Below, in pieces: positions 37,477 through 45,452 of a stretch of DNA of 64,000 nucleotides. Source of the DNA: Terriglobia bacterium (GTDB taxonomy: Bacteria; Acidobacteriota; Terriglobia; Terriglobales; Acidobacteriaceae); assembly GCA_020072585.1 (NCBI GenBank), contig JAIQGL010000029.1:124001-188000 (forward strand), in the 5' to 3' direction. The number at the start of each line of letters is the position of its first letter. Position 1 is the stretch's first letter. A program made the translations under genes and the position numbers. The notes below the pieces were generated by a model. The model did no database searches. It was not told the DNA's origin and was given only the letters and a program-made list of their open reading frames with translations.

Positions 37477-38175
37477 GTGAACCTGCCGAATTACATCACG
37501 CTGTCGCGGATCGCCGCCATCCCGCTGATCATATGGATCCTTACCACGCCCTATTTCAGCGCGAAAGATGCGAAAGAAGAGACCTTGCGCGTGGTCCTGG
37601 CTTCAGGGATCTTCATTCTCGCCTCCATTACCGATGGCCTGGATGGTTATCTGGCGCGGCGGCGCGGCCAGATCACCACCATGGGCATGCTGCTGGATCC
37701 ACTGGCGGACAAACTGATGATTGCCGCCTGCTATATCACCCTGCTGCGCCTCAGCCCGGGAATCGTGAATATCTGGGTGGTGGTGCTGATTATCGGGCGG
37801 GAATTCCTGATATCAGGCCTGCGCTCCATCGCGGCTTCAGAGGGCTTTACCATCGAGGCCAGCGAACTGGGCAAGCTCAAAATGGTGGTGCAGATTGTCT
37901 CCGTGGTGGCCACGATCCTGGCCCTGCGCTGGGACGTGTGGAACTTCAATCTTGGCCTGTTCCGCTTCATTCTTGACGTGGACCTGGTGGCCCGCATGGC
38001 GATATGGTTCATGGTGGCTGTGTCCGTGATCTCCGCGGTCGATTACTTCTGGGGTTTCTGGAAGAAGATTGACACGCGGGTGGAGCGCCGCCGTCGGCGC
38101 CCGTTTATCCTGAGCCGGCGCAGAAAAAAAGCCCTGCAGGAAGCGGAAGCGAACAATCCCGCCAAAGCGCATTGA
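37477..38175 (+). CDS. pgsA: CDP-diacylglycerol-glycerol-3-phosphate 3-phosphatidyltransferase
   Basis: A 232-residue integral membrane enzyme that makes phosphatidylglycerol-phosphate, the precursor of phosphatidylglycerol and cardiolipin. The CDP-alcohol phosphotransferase signature is present as DGLDGYLARRRGQITTMG followed by LLDPLADK, with its Asp residues in order. NLPNYITLSRIAAIPLIIWIL is the usual start. There are five to six helices. The tail is strongly basic (RVERRRRRPFILSRRRKKA region). The GTG start at 37477 fits the family start. Confidence 0.93.
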   Translation: MNLPNYITLSRIAAIPLIIWILTTPYFSAKDAKEETLRVVLASGIFILASITDGLDGYLARRRGQITTMGMLLDPLADKLMIAACYITLLRLSPGIVNIWVVVLIIGREFLISGLRSIAASEGFTIEASELGKLKMVVQIVSVVATILALRWDVWNFNLGLFRFILDVDLVARMAIWFMVAVSVISAVDYFWGFWKKIDTRVERRRRRPFILSRRRKKALQEAEANNPAKAH

Positions 38176-38285
38176 GAAAAACCAGCTTTTAGCTCTTGAT
38201 TTTTGGAATAACTGTTGAGAAATGGAGATATTAGGGCCAAAGCGTGGACTTTTTGGGCGTGTCACTCTCTGGTATCCTTCCCCGC

Positions 38286-38681
38286 ATGGACAACCGTTCT
38301 ATGAGCGATGTTGGCGGCACACCCGGCGGCCTGGGTGAGTTTGTTCTTGGCTTCATCATGACCTGTGTCGGGGGATATCTCCTCTCCAACCAGGTCACCG
38401 TTATGGGTTCTTACTGGAGTTTCTGGGGCGCCAATAGCTTCGGCGTGACGCTGATCCCACTATTGCTCGGCGTGGCCATTCTGTTCTTCAACGGCCGCAG
38501 CATGATTGGATGGGTGCTGACCGCCGCCGGCGCGCTCTTTATTCTTGCAGGCGTGATCGCGAACATGCACATCTACTTTCAGCCGGCAACGTTGTTTCAT
38601 ACTCTGGTGATGCTGATTCTGCTGGTCGGTGGCCTGGGACTGATTGCGCGGTCGATGCGGTCACACAATAGGGCCGCCTGA
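38286..38681 (+). CDS. Small four-helix membrane protein
   Basis: A 131-residue hydrophobic protein. Helices are visible at about 18-38 (EFVLGFIMTCVGGYLLSNQV), 48-70 (NSFGVTLIPLLLGVAILFF), 75-95 (MIGWVLTAAGALFILAGVIAN) and 102-122 (LFHTLVMLILLVGGLGLIARS). I do not recognise a functional family. The ATG at 38286 (MDNRSMSDVGG) is preferred to the GTG at 38244 because the hydrophobic region then begins at a usual distance. The gene follows pgsA by 110 bases, so it may be part of the same membrane-lipid transcription unit. Confidence 0.6.
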   Translation: MDNRSMSDVGGTPGGLGEFVLGFIMTCVGGYLLSNQVTVMGSYWSFWGANSFGVTLIPLLLGVAILFFNGRSMIGWVLTAAGALFILAGVIANMHIYFQPATLFHTLVMLILLVGGLGLIARSMRSHNRAA

Positions 38682-38781
38682 CAGATTCTCACCACGGATG
38701 AACACTAATGCCGCTGATAAGGCAGAGCACGCATCGGTGTGGTTTGCGCTTCCTCGTCTTTCCGATGATCACAGAAGAAAA

Positions 38782-38806
38782 AGGGCCGCGAGGCGGGTGC
38801 GGCCCT
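38782..38806 (-). terminator. Possible leftward intrinsic terminator
   Basis: AGGGCCGC at 38782-38789 pairs with GCGGCCCT at 38799-38806 around a nine-base loop. Read leftward it is followed by TTTTTCTTC. No leftward gene lies immediately upstream, so it may stop antisense transcripts or be a mobile hairpin. Confidence 0.4.
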
Positions 38807-38937
38807 GTGAGGAATTAAAGCAATGATTATCTGGTAGAACCAACGCCCAAGGTTTTTATTCCCGGGGTGCAACATTTTTTTTGAAGATTTATTCCTTCCA
38901 TTGCCGCGTGCGCTAAAACCAGCATATTCTGACCGGT

Positions 38938-39075
38938 ATGATCTTTGAGTGGCTCCGCAAAGGGACCGTTGTCGTGGTGCTCTTTCTGTTGCACCTCTTC
39001 GGCTGGAAGCGTGCCGACAAATGGCTGTATAGGCTCGTGGGAGAGGGCGATAAAGAGGAAAAGCCTGTTGTTTGA
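38938..39075 (+). CDS. Possible 45-residue single-helix membrane protein
   Basis: An ATG frame reads MIFEWLRKGTVVVVLFLLHL, then FGWKRADKWLYRLVGEGDKEEKPVV and a stop. It has one hydrophobic helix with a positive N-terminal flank and a charged tail, a common form for small membrane proteins. There is no clear ribosome site. The next gene begins 13 bases after its stop, consistent with coupling. Confidence 0.35.
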   Translation: MIFEWLRKGTVVVVLFLLHLFGWKRADKWLYRLVGEGDKEEKPVV

Positions 39076-39087
39076 AAACGGTGCGTG

Positions 39088-39825
39088 ATGGCAACTGAAA
39101 TCGAATTGTTAAATGCAGTTGCTGACCAACCATATGAGGCCCGCGAGGCGGAGTGGAAGGAACTTCTCCGCAGCTTGCGGCTTGGATTATCGTATGTTCC
39201 CGCGATTCAGGCCGTGGTGCAACAAGGCCGGTGGAAAATCCAACCCAATCCCATGGCCTACATCCGCAACGGAGCTGTCCGGTGCGCGGTGCGCATGGGA
39301 ATCGTGGACATACGGCCGAACCAGCATCGAGAAATCCTTGCCAGCGACCTGCACTATAGCGATCCTGAAGGAGAACCGCTTGAGCACGACGAGAAGCTGG
39401 GATTGGCACTCCACCAATATGAAGAAACACACGGAGCGGATGCTGATGGCAATCTGTATTCGCTAGAGGACGAGGTGCCGGATGCCCTGATGGACGAAAG
39501 CCTGGATGTAGATTGGGACCGGGTTGCCAACCTAGCGGAGATGGATGCAGGGGAGCGAATGGTGCTGGATCTGCGGTTGATCGGTTTTGGACGAGAAGGA
39601 GCGCTGGCTGCGTGTTCGACGGACGACGAGCGGAAATGGCTGCAAGCCGCGTGGAAGCGTTTTGATCGTCACAAGGACGCGCTCAAGGCGGTGCTGCAAT
39701 CAGGCGAATCCCATCCGACACGGCGGGTCAAAGGCGAGATCCAGCCGCAGATTGAACTCATTTTTTTGGAGACCCCGGATGGCGGGTTGAAAATTTCTTT
39801 CAGAAAAGTTGTCCCGGAAAAGTAG
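39088..39825 (+). CDS. Hypothetical soluble protein
   Basis: A 245-residue acidic protein with no family I can name. The N-terminal third is helical (NAVADQPYEAREAEWKELL), followed by PNPMAYIRNGAVRCAVRMG, an acidic middle (DALMDESLDVDWDRVANLAEMDAGERMVLDLR), and a final helix-rich region containing the basic RWLQAAWKRFDRHKDALKAVL-like segment. The middle and end, with ERMVLDLRLIGFGREGALAAC, faintly resemble sigma-factor-like helix-turn-helix regions in rhythm, but I would not assign that. A GTG lies directly before the ATG. Confidence 0.6.
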   Translation: MATEIELLNAVADQPYEAREAEWKELLRSLRLGLSYVPAIQAVVQQGRWKIQPNPMAYIRNGAVRCAVRMGIVDIRPNQHREILASDLHYSDPEGEPLEHDEKLGLALHQYEETHGADADGNLYSLEDEVPDALMDESLDVDWDRVANLAEMDAGERMVLDLRLIGFGREGALAACSTDDERKWLQAAWKRFDRHKDALKAVLQSGESHPTRRVKGEIQPQIELIFLETPDGGLKISFRKVVPEK

Positions 39826-40147
39826 AAGTGGGTGCATAGAGTAGTAGGGCTAATTCCCTTGCAGAGGCTGGCATTTATGCAGGACTCTGAAATTGCCAAA
39901 ATCGCCGAAATTGCCAAAAATTGATAATTTGCAAACCGATGGCGGCCGTGTCAAGAGCTTCGTAACATTCCCTGACGCTATACCCTGATATCTCCACACA
40001 AGCGAGCCAAAATCGGGCTTGACTTGGCCTGGCCTAGAGGCTGAAGCCCCAAGTTCGCAACTCTTTCACGTTTGCAGAAAACAAATTGTTTTCAACCACC
40101 AACATACAAAAGCCACCTTCCAGGTGGCCTTTTTTATTGGAGCCAAC
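39826..40147. promoter_or_regulatory. Leader region of the homing-associated-repeat gene with inverted repeat and hairpin
   Basis: GAAAACAA and TTGTTTTC face each other across one base at 40077-40093, a likely operator. Downstream, GCCACCT and AGGTGGC form a hairpin at about 40114-40130 followed by CTTTTTT, which is terminator-like yet lies only about 11-18 bases before the gene start. A similar hairpin precedes the second copy of this gene family (61381-61407). It may be a terminator of upstream transcription or an attenuator. Confidence 0.6.
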
Positions 40148-41011
40148 ATGTTCAAGCAGAAGCCACGCAAGCAAACTTTTTCAAAAGAAGAAATCATTTC
40201 CGCCCTGCATGCCTGCGCCAAGAGGCTGGGGCGTGTTCCCACATACACCGAACTAAGCAAAATGAGCGGCGTGAAATTCACGGCCATTCGCAGGCATTTT
40301 GGCACCTTTACTCAGGCTTTGCGCGCAACGGCAATGGAGGTGGGACATTGCGGCGTCACCAGCAGCATGAAAGACCTGTTCAACGACTGGGCGGGGGTGG
40401 CACGGGCTGTCAAAAGGGTTCCCACGATCAACGACCACTGCGTGCACGGAAAATATAGTCCCAGGCCGTTCCTGTCGAGGTTCGGAGGATGGACAAAGGT
40501 GGCGGAAGGGATGCGCGAATTTGCCGAGGGCAATGGCCTGGATAAAAAGCATCCCGAGTTGATGGCGATGATCGCACAATGGAGGCCGCGAGGGCCGATG
40601 AAGCGCACGCCGGTGGAACGCGGAGCGGATGGCGTGCCGCTGGCCCCGAGGCCCAAATTGTTGCTGGACCGCCCGATTTACGGACCGCCGCTCACTCCGC
40701 CGGGACTGGCGCATGAACCGGTGAACGAGATGGGAGTGGTTTACCTGTTTGGGATGGTGGCCTACAAGCTGGGTTTTGTGGTGACACGGCTTCAATCAGA
40801 GTTTCCCGACTGCGAGGCGCTACGCGAAATTGAGCCGGGACGGTGGCAGAGGCTGCGCATTGAATTTGAGTTTGAGAGCCGTAATTTTCTGGCCCACCGG
40901 CACGATGCCAAAGAGTGCGACATGATTGTGTGCTGGCGGCACAACTGGGCGGAGTGTCCGAAGAACATTGAAGTAATTGAGTTGAGCAGCATAGTGAGGA
41001 AGCTGATGTAA
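40148..41011 (+). CDS. Homing-endonuclease-associated-repeat protein, copy 1
   Basis: A 287-residue protein. The first 130 residues hold two helical repeats of the homing-endonuclease-associated type (EEIISALHACAKRLGRVPTYTELSK and FNDWAGVARAVKRVPT...). The C-terminal third has FPDCEALR, RIEFEFESRNFLAHRHD and CDMIVCWRHNWAECP. The order PD, then ExE, then a buried strand before CW.HNW recalls restriction-type nuclease folds, but this is only a suggestion; catalytic residues are not assured. The ATG follows TTGGAGCCAAC. A paralogue lies at 60496-61347 with the same motifs. Confidence 0.75.
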   Translation: MFKQKPRKQTFSKEEIISALHACAKRLGRVPTYTELSKMSGVKFTAIRRHFGTFTQALRATAMEVGHCGVTSSMKDLFNDWAGVARAVKRVPTINDHCVHGKYSPRPFLSRFGGWTKVAEGMREFAEGNGLDKKHPELMAMIAQWRPRGPMKRTPVERGADGVPLAPRPKLLLDRPIYGPPLTPPGLAHEPVNEMGVVYLFGMVAYKLGFVVTRLQSEFPDCEALREIEPGRWQRLRIEFEFESRNFLAHRHDAKECDMIVCWRHNWAECPKNIEVIELSSIVRKLM

Positions 41012-41084
41012 GAGCGCAATCATAGTTTACGCAGTCGGTGTGAAAGCCTATTTCAAATACAAACAAAAACGACGGGTGGGGCAC

Positions 41085-41507
41085 TCAGTGGAAAAGCAGA
41101 CGCCCAACGATCCACATCCATCTAGTCCAGTGAAGAGCCGCGAAGAATCCATTCACGCAGATGCCGAATGCTAACAGGCCAGCCATATTCGCGAAACAAA
41201 TGCGCAAGACCTTCTTGTCATGAGGTAGTGCGCTGAGCTGTATTCGGCGACAAACCAAATAGGTATACGCCACTGTGCCTCCGGCTCCGACTAGCGCTAT
41301 GGCTGACAAAATAATGCGCCAAACAACCGACTCCGATGCTATTGGCGAATCGTGAGTCGCTTCTTGGACTAGTACAATCAGCAGCGCGACAATGCTGGCA
41401 ACGCTTCCTGCAACTGAAAGAAAAACCAGTTGCGTTGGTGTGGAGGTCGGTTTCTGTTGATCATCAATCATTTTGATCGCGGAGGGCGTTAAATCTGAGG
41501 TCTTCAT
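41085..41507 (-). CDS. Small membrane protein
   Basis: A 140-residue protein with a polar 30-residue N-terminus and three to four helices: LVFLSVAGSVASIVALLIVLV, WRIILSAIALVGAGGTVAYTYLVC and ICFANMAGLLAFGICVNGFFAAL. There is no known family. It overlaps the end of the frameshifted gene upstream by about 44 bases, so translation of the two is probably linked. A GTG four codons earlier (41519) is an alternative start. The DNA is less GC-rich than the main chromosome genes. Confidence 0.55.
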   Translation of the reverse strand: MKTSDLTPSAIKMIDDQQKPTSTPTQLVFLSVAGSVASIVALLIVLVQEATHDSPIASESVVWRIILSAIALVGAGGTVAYTYLVCRRIQLSALPHDKKVLRICFANMAGLLAFGICVNGFFAALHWTRWMWIVGRLLFH

Positions 41508-42461
41508 TGCGCCCCACAAAGGCGGCCGACTCTGACCAAGCTATTGCAGGTTTGTTGGTTTCCGGATCTACATAATAAGCGGCCGAAAAAGTTCTGGTTA
41601 GATCCCAATCCCAGCCAACTATCTCTCCGTCCTTAAATTCCCTTCCCGCCGGATAAATACGTATGTTCACACTTCCATCCGCTTCTGTTACAGTCAAAAG
41701 CACTCCGACATACTCATTGATTGGCTCAGTGCAGCTCTGGTCTTTAAATAGGGGAATCTTTGACTGTCGCACTCTGTAAATCGGACGTGGAATATTCCCG
41801 ATTAACCGAAGCAGCCGCAACCCATTATCAAGGAAGCTTTTGAGTAGCGGGTCGTCTTCGCTTACCGGATACTGTGCGTGAGCAATCTTGTTTCGAAGAC
41901 GCCAAAATTCCAGTAGAGCAGCTAAGGTGTTCGAAGTGATCAATCCGTGGCTGGCCAAGAGCTGAGCTGTTTCTCTAAAGCTCCCAATTCGTGCTTGGTT
42001 GCGTAACCCGATCATGGCTGACAACAAGAACATCTCGGCTTCTAGTTCTACGCCGATCTGAAGAATTGCTGTAAACTTGTCCACCGCCGCTATCTGCAGA
42101 ATCTTTGTTTCCCGAGTAGTATTTGCCAAACGCTTCTCTCTTATAAGCGTGACAATATCGTCTCCCTTGGACTCAGAAGGAAGCTCTGCGGGTATCTTGC
42201 TGGCCTCTAACACTTCAGCGTTTTCTGATTCGATTACAACCTGTGTGAGTTTTTCCGATTCCTGACGCAGCTTGAACTTTGCTTTCCCAAATTCAACGGT
42301 ATCAATAAAAGGCAACACGCTCCGGAGTTCGTGGGAAAACCCAAGGGCGACTGCCACCCCCCGATGAGAGCGAGCGCACTCCAGTCTAAGGCGACCTTTG
42401 AGGGAGCAAATATGTGACCCGCAGCAATCGTGAACAGTATTGCAGCAACAATCTTACGCAT
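41464..42461 (-). CDS. Membrane-anchored protein split by a frameshift at a C-run
   Basis: Two overlapping frames make one sensible protein. The first begins MRKIVAAILFTIAAGHIFAP, then KVALDWSALALIGG, two helices. The second starts at 42357 and continues VAVALGFSHELRSVLPFIDT for about 297 residues to 41464, with a helical cytoplasmic part and RLRNKIAHAQYP near its middle. They join at six consecutive Cs (42357-42362, Gs on the coding strand). Adding one base would give IGGVAVALG. This is a recent mutation, an assembly error or a slippage site. No function is known; the RNKIAHA phrase is common in HEPN-type or DUF4145-like proteins. Confidence 0.6.
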
Positions 42462-42572
42462 TGCATCTTTCCGCCGCTCGCAGGATTTTCACACTACTAT
42501 ACCGCGAAACAGCGTGCAGGGTTTGAGAAATGGTCTTTGACTCTACCTCATGGCTGGCATTTCCTTAGCTCG

Positions 42573-43115
42573 CTATCGTCGATTGGCTGCAATCACCCGA
42601 TAATTCCGGTAGCTGAGCAACCCTTCCCATCCGGCGATGGCAAAGGGCATGATGCGCTCGAGTTTGTGGTGGCGGGTCTTGTGGGCCACATACATTCCGC
42701 CCGCGAGCAGTGCAAAGCTGCCGGCTGAATACGCCGCCGCTCCTAACCGAGTCTGAACGAACGGACGCGCGATGGGATTCATCTCATGAAAGCCGGGATA
42801 GGCCAGTCCCTTTTGCGTGGAGAGCGCGTCCGCGGAGAGCGAAGCGGCCATGGAAGCCAGGCCAAGGGAGTTACGGGCGTCAAAAAAACCGTGGGGTTTG
42901 GGCACGGTTTTTAAAATGATTGCAACAGGCGGCGCGGGAAGCATGTTCAATGGCGCCGGTGCGGATAAAGTTAGCGCCGCATTCGGGGCCGAGGCTGGAG
43001 CCGAAGCAGCCAGCAGAGCGGGGGCAGGTTGCGACTCACGATCATCCGTTGTAGTGGCTGCAGCGGCGAATGTACTGGCGGCCATCAGTATGGTGCAGAC
43101 CATAGCAAGTTTCAC
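42573..43115 (-). CDS. Hypothetical exported/membrane protein
   Basis: A 180-residue protein. It opens with a signal-like segment (MKLAMVCTILMAASTFAAAA), an Ala/Pro/Ser-rich linker, then a conserved-looking part: FFDARNSLGLASMAASLSADALSTQ, FHEMNPIARPFV, a helix AAAYSAGSFALLAGGMYV and HKTRHHKLERIMPFAIAGWEG. The pattern (helices around NP and HKLER motifs) recalls small DUF5658-type membrane proteins, but I cannot be sure. The GTG start at 43115 has GGGAGAGTCTGC upstream. Confidence 0.55.
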   Translation of the reverse strand: MKLAMVCTILMAASTFAAAATTTDDRESQPAPALLAASAPASAPNAALTLSAPAPLNMLPAPPVAIILKTVPKPHGFFDARNSLGLASMAASLSADALSTQKGLAYPGFHEMNPIARPFVQTRLGAAAYSAGSFALLAGGMYVAHKTRHHKLERIMPFAIAGWEGLLSYRNYRVIAANRR

Positions 43116-43328
43116 GCAGACTCTCCCCCGGCAAGCCGCACGTCATGGTGCAGCTGCATTGATTCCCTTAAGTGGTGAACAGTTATGTCGGATTTTCGGG
43201 GTAAGAGTGCCCGGAGAAAATAAGGTCTGCGCCTCAGTTCGAAATGATTAGGGCCTTACATGAGATTGCCAGAAATGCCAAAATTTGCCAAACAATCGCC
43301 GAGTTCGTGTTTCTGCACTCAGTAGTTA

Positions 43329-45242
43329 TTACTCCTCAAGCGTGGAAAGGTCGCCCACGTCGCGGCCCAACTCCTGCGCCTTGAGCAGACGGCGAATGAT
43401 CTTGCCGCTACGCGTCTTGGGCAGCTTGTCAGGGAAAGCAATTTCCGCAGGCACAGCGATGGAGCCCAGTACGTGCCGCACATGGTCTTTCAATTTAGCT
43501 TCAAGTTCGGGCGAGCCCGTGTGTCCCACGCGCAGGATGACGAAGGCCTTGATGTTCTCGCCCTTGATTTCGTCGGGGCGTCCGATGACTGCTGCTTCTG
43601 CGACGGCTGGGTGGCTTACCAGCGCACCTTCCACATCGGCTGTGCCAATGCGATGGCCGGCGACATTCAGCACATCATCGGCGCGGCCAACCACGGTGAA
43701 ATAGCCATCCTGATCACACACCGCGACGTCACCGGTGGTGTAAGCGTTCGGCACTTTGCCCCAGTCCTGAGCGTAGCGGTCAGGGTCGCCATACACGGTA
43801 CGGAACATGTGTGGAAACGGCTTGCGGATCACCAGCAGCCCGCCTTTGTTGGGCGGCATTTTGTTACCTTGCTGGTCCACAACTTCGGCAACAACGCCAG
43901 GCAGCGCCTTACCGGCTTTGCAAGGACGCGCGGCCATGATGGGCAGCGTGCCCAGGCACGGGCCGCCGGTTTCGGTCTGCCACCAGTTGTCGGCAACAAA
44001 GCCGGTTGTGCCGTTGCCGCAGATCACGCGGTAGGCCCAGTTCAACGCTTCAGGATTCAGCGGCTCACCGGCACAGGTGAACAGACGCAGGCTGCGCAAA
44101 TCATATTTCCTGGGCAGCTCGTCACCATGGCGCATGAACATGCGCACGGCGGTTGGCGCGGTGAATAGCACAGACGCGCGATATTTTTCGACGAGCTCCC
44201 AGGCGATGGCTGGATGCGGGAAGTCAATGGCGCCTTCACGGAACAGCGTGGTTACACCGGCGAGCAGCGGCGCATAGACGATATAAGAATGCCCGACCAC
44301 CCAGCCGATATCGGAGGTGCAGAAGAAAACATCGTCATCACGAATGTCCCAGAAGCGGGTCATGTGGTAGTGAATGCCGACGGAGTATCCGCCATGAACG
44401 TGGACCACGCCTTTGGGTTTGCCGGTGGTCCCGCTGGTATAGAGGATGTAGAGCGGATCTTCCGAGTCCATCACTTCCGCAAGGCACTCGGCTTTTTGCG
44501 CGCGGACCAGCTCGTGGAAATCAACCTCACGTTCCGTCAGTTCCACTACCGGCCTGGTTCGCCGCAGAACCACAACTTTTCCCACCAGGTCCAGTCCGGC
44601 GACGGATTCCTGCACAATGGCCCGCAGTGGCACCTGCTTGCCGCGACGGTAGGTGACATCCGCCGTCAGGACCACTCGCGCCTGTGCATCTTCAATGCGG
44701 CTGCGCAGCGCGCCTACGCTGAAGCCGGCGTAAACAACAGAATGCACCGCGCCGATCCGTGCACACGCCAGCATGGACACAACGCCTTCCAGGCATAGCG
44801 GCATGTAGATAATAACGCGGTCACCTTTTTTCACGCCGAGCGATTTCAGTCCGTTTGCCGTGCGGCAGACAAAGTCCAGAAGCTGGCCATAGGTGATCTG
44901 CTGTTCAGCGCCGTCCTCGCCTACCCAGATATACGCGACTTTATTTTTGCGGCCTGATTTCACCTGCCGGTCAAGGCAGTTATAGGCGATATTGCACTTG
45001 CCGCCCTGGAACCACTCAAACGTCGGATACTTCCAGTCAAAGACCTTCTCCCACGGCTGGAACCATTCCAGCTCTTTTGCGGCGCTGGCCCAGAAAGCTT
45101 CAGGATCGTCCACGGAGCGTTTGTATTCCGCGGCGTAGTCTTTGAGGCGAGCATTTTCTACGAGCGATTTGGGCGGGAGAAGCTCCGTTTCCGTATGTAA
45201 GAGCTGCTCAATGCCTGCTTCAGAGTGGGTGACTGTGGACAT
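43329..45242 (-). CDS. acs: Acetyl-CoA synthetase
   Basis: A 637-residue AMP-forming acetate-CoA ligase that activates acetate through acetyl-AMP to acetyl-CoA. Core motifs are YTSGTTGKPKGVVHVHGGY (ATP-binding P-loop), the WWQTETGG acetate pocket with its conserved Trp, YTTGDVA, GRADDVLNVAGHR, and the C-terminal PKTRSGKIIRR, whose Lys is the usual reversible acetylation site. Length is typical (about 650). The ATG follows GAGGAGGAGTCCA. No pat or cobB gene is nearby. It probably allows growth on acetate. Confidence 0.96.
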   Translation of the reverse strand: MSTVTHSEAGIEQLLHTETELLPPKSLVENARLKDYAAEYKRSVDDPEAFWASAAKELEWFQPWEKVFDWKYPTFEWFQGGKCNIAYNCLDRQVKSGRKNKVAYIWVGEDGAEQQITYGQLLDFVCRTANGLKSLGVKKGDRVIIYMPLCLEGVVSMLACARIGAVHSVVYAGFSVGALRSRIEDAQARVVLTADVTYRRGKQVPLRAIVQESVAGLDLVGKVVVLRRTRPVVELTEREVDFHELVRAQKAECLAEVMDSEDPLYILYTSGTTGKPKGVVHVHGGYSVGIHYHMTRFWDIRDDDVFFCTSDIGWVVGHSYIVYAPLLAGVTTLFREGAIDFPHPAIAWELVEKYRASVLFTAPTAVRMFMRHGDELPRKYDLRSLRLFTCAGEPLNPEALNWAYRVICGNGTTGFVADNWWQTETGGPCLGTLPIMAARPCKAGKALPGVVAEVVDQQGNKMPPNKGGLLVIRKPFPHMFRTVYGDPDRYAQDWGKVPNAYTTGDVAVCDQDGYFTVVGRADDVLNVAGHRIGTADVEGALVSHPAVAEAAVIGRPDEIKGENIKAFVILRVGHTGSPELEAKLKDHVRHVLGSIAVPAEIAFPDKLPKTRSGKIIRRLLKAQELGRDVGDLSTLEE

Positions 45243-45452
45243 TGGACTCCTCCTCAGTATGCGCGGCTTGGCCGCAGCCGATTGGAATTCCGGCCCGAAC
45301 GGGCGAAAATGGCCTGTGATTTCAATTCAGCCTCGCGGCAGCGCGAGCCAATTGTACGCCGCCTATGAGGCTGAGCGCCGATCATAAGATTGCCCTCATT
45401 GCTGAGGATGTGACAGGCATCACAATAGCCGGGGTTCGGGCCGGATTTCCTC

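Noticed and set aside
38705-39430. 241-residue leftward frame opposite the hypothetical gene at 39088
   Set aside because: It reads through a hairpin and antisense to a better frame, and contains many Arg, Cys and Trp residues without domain pattern.
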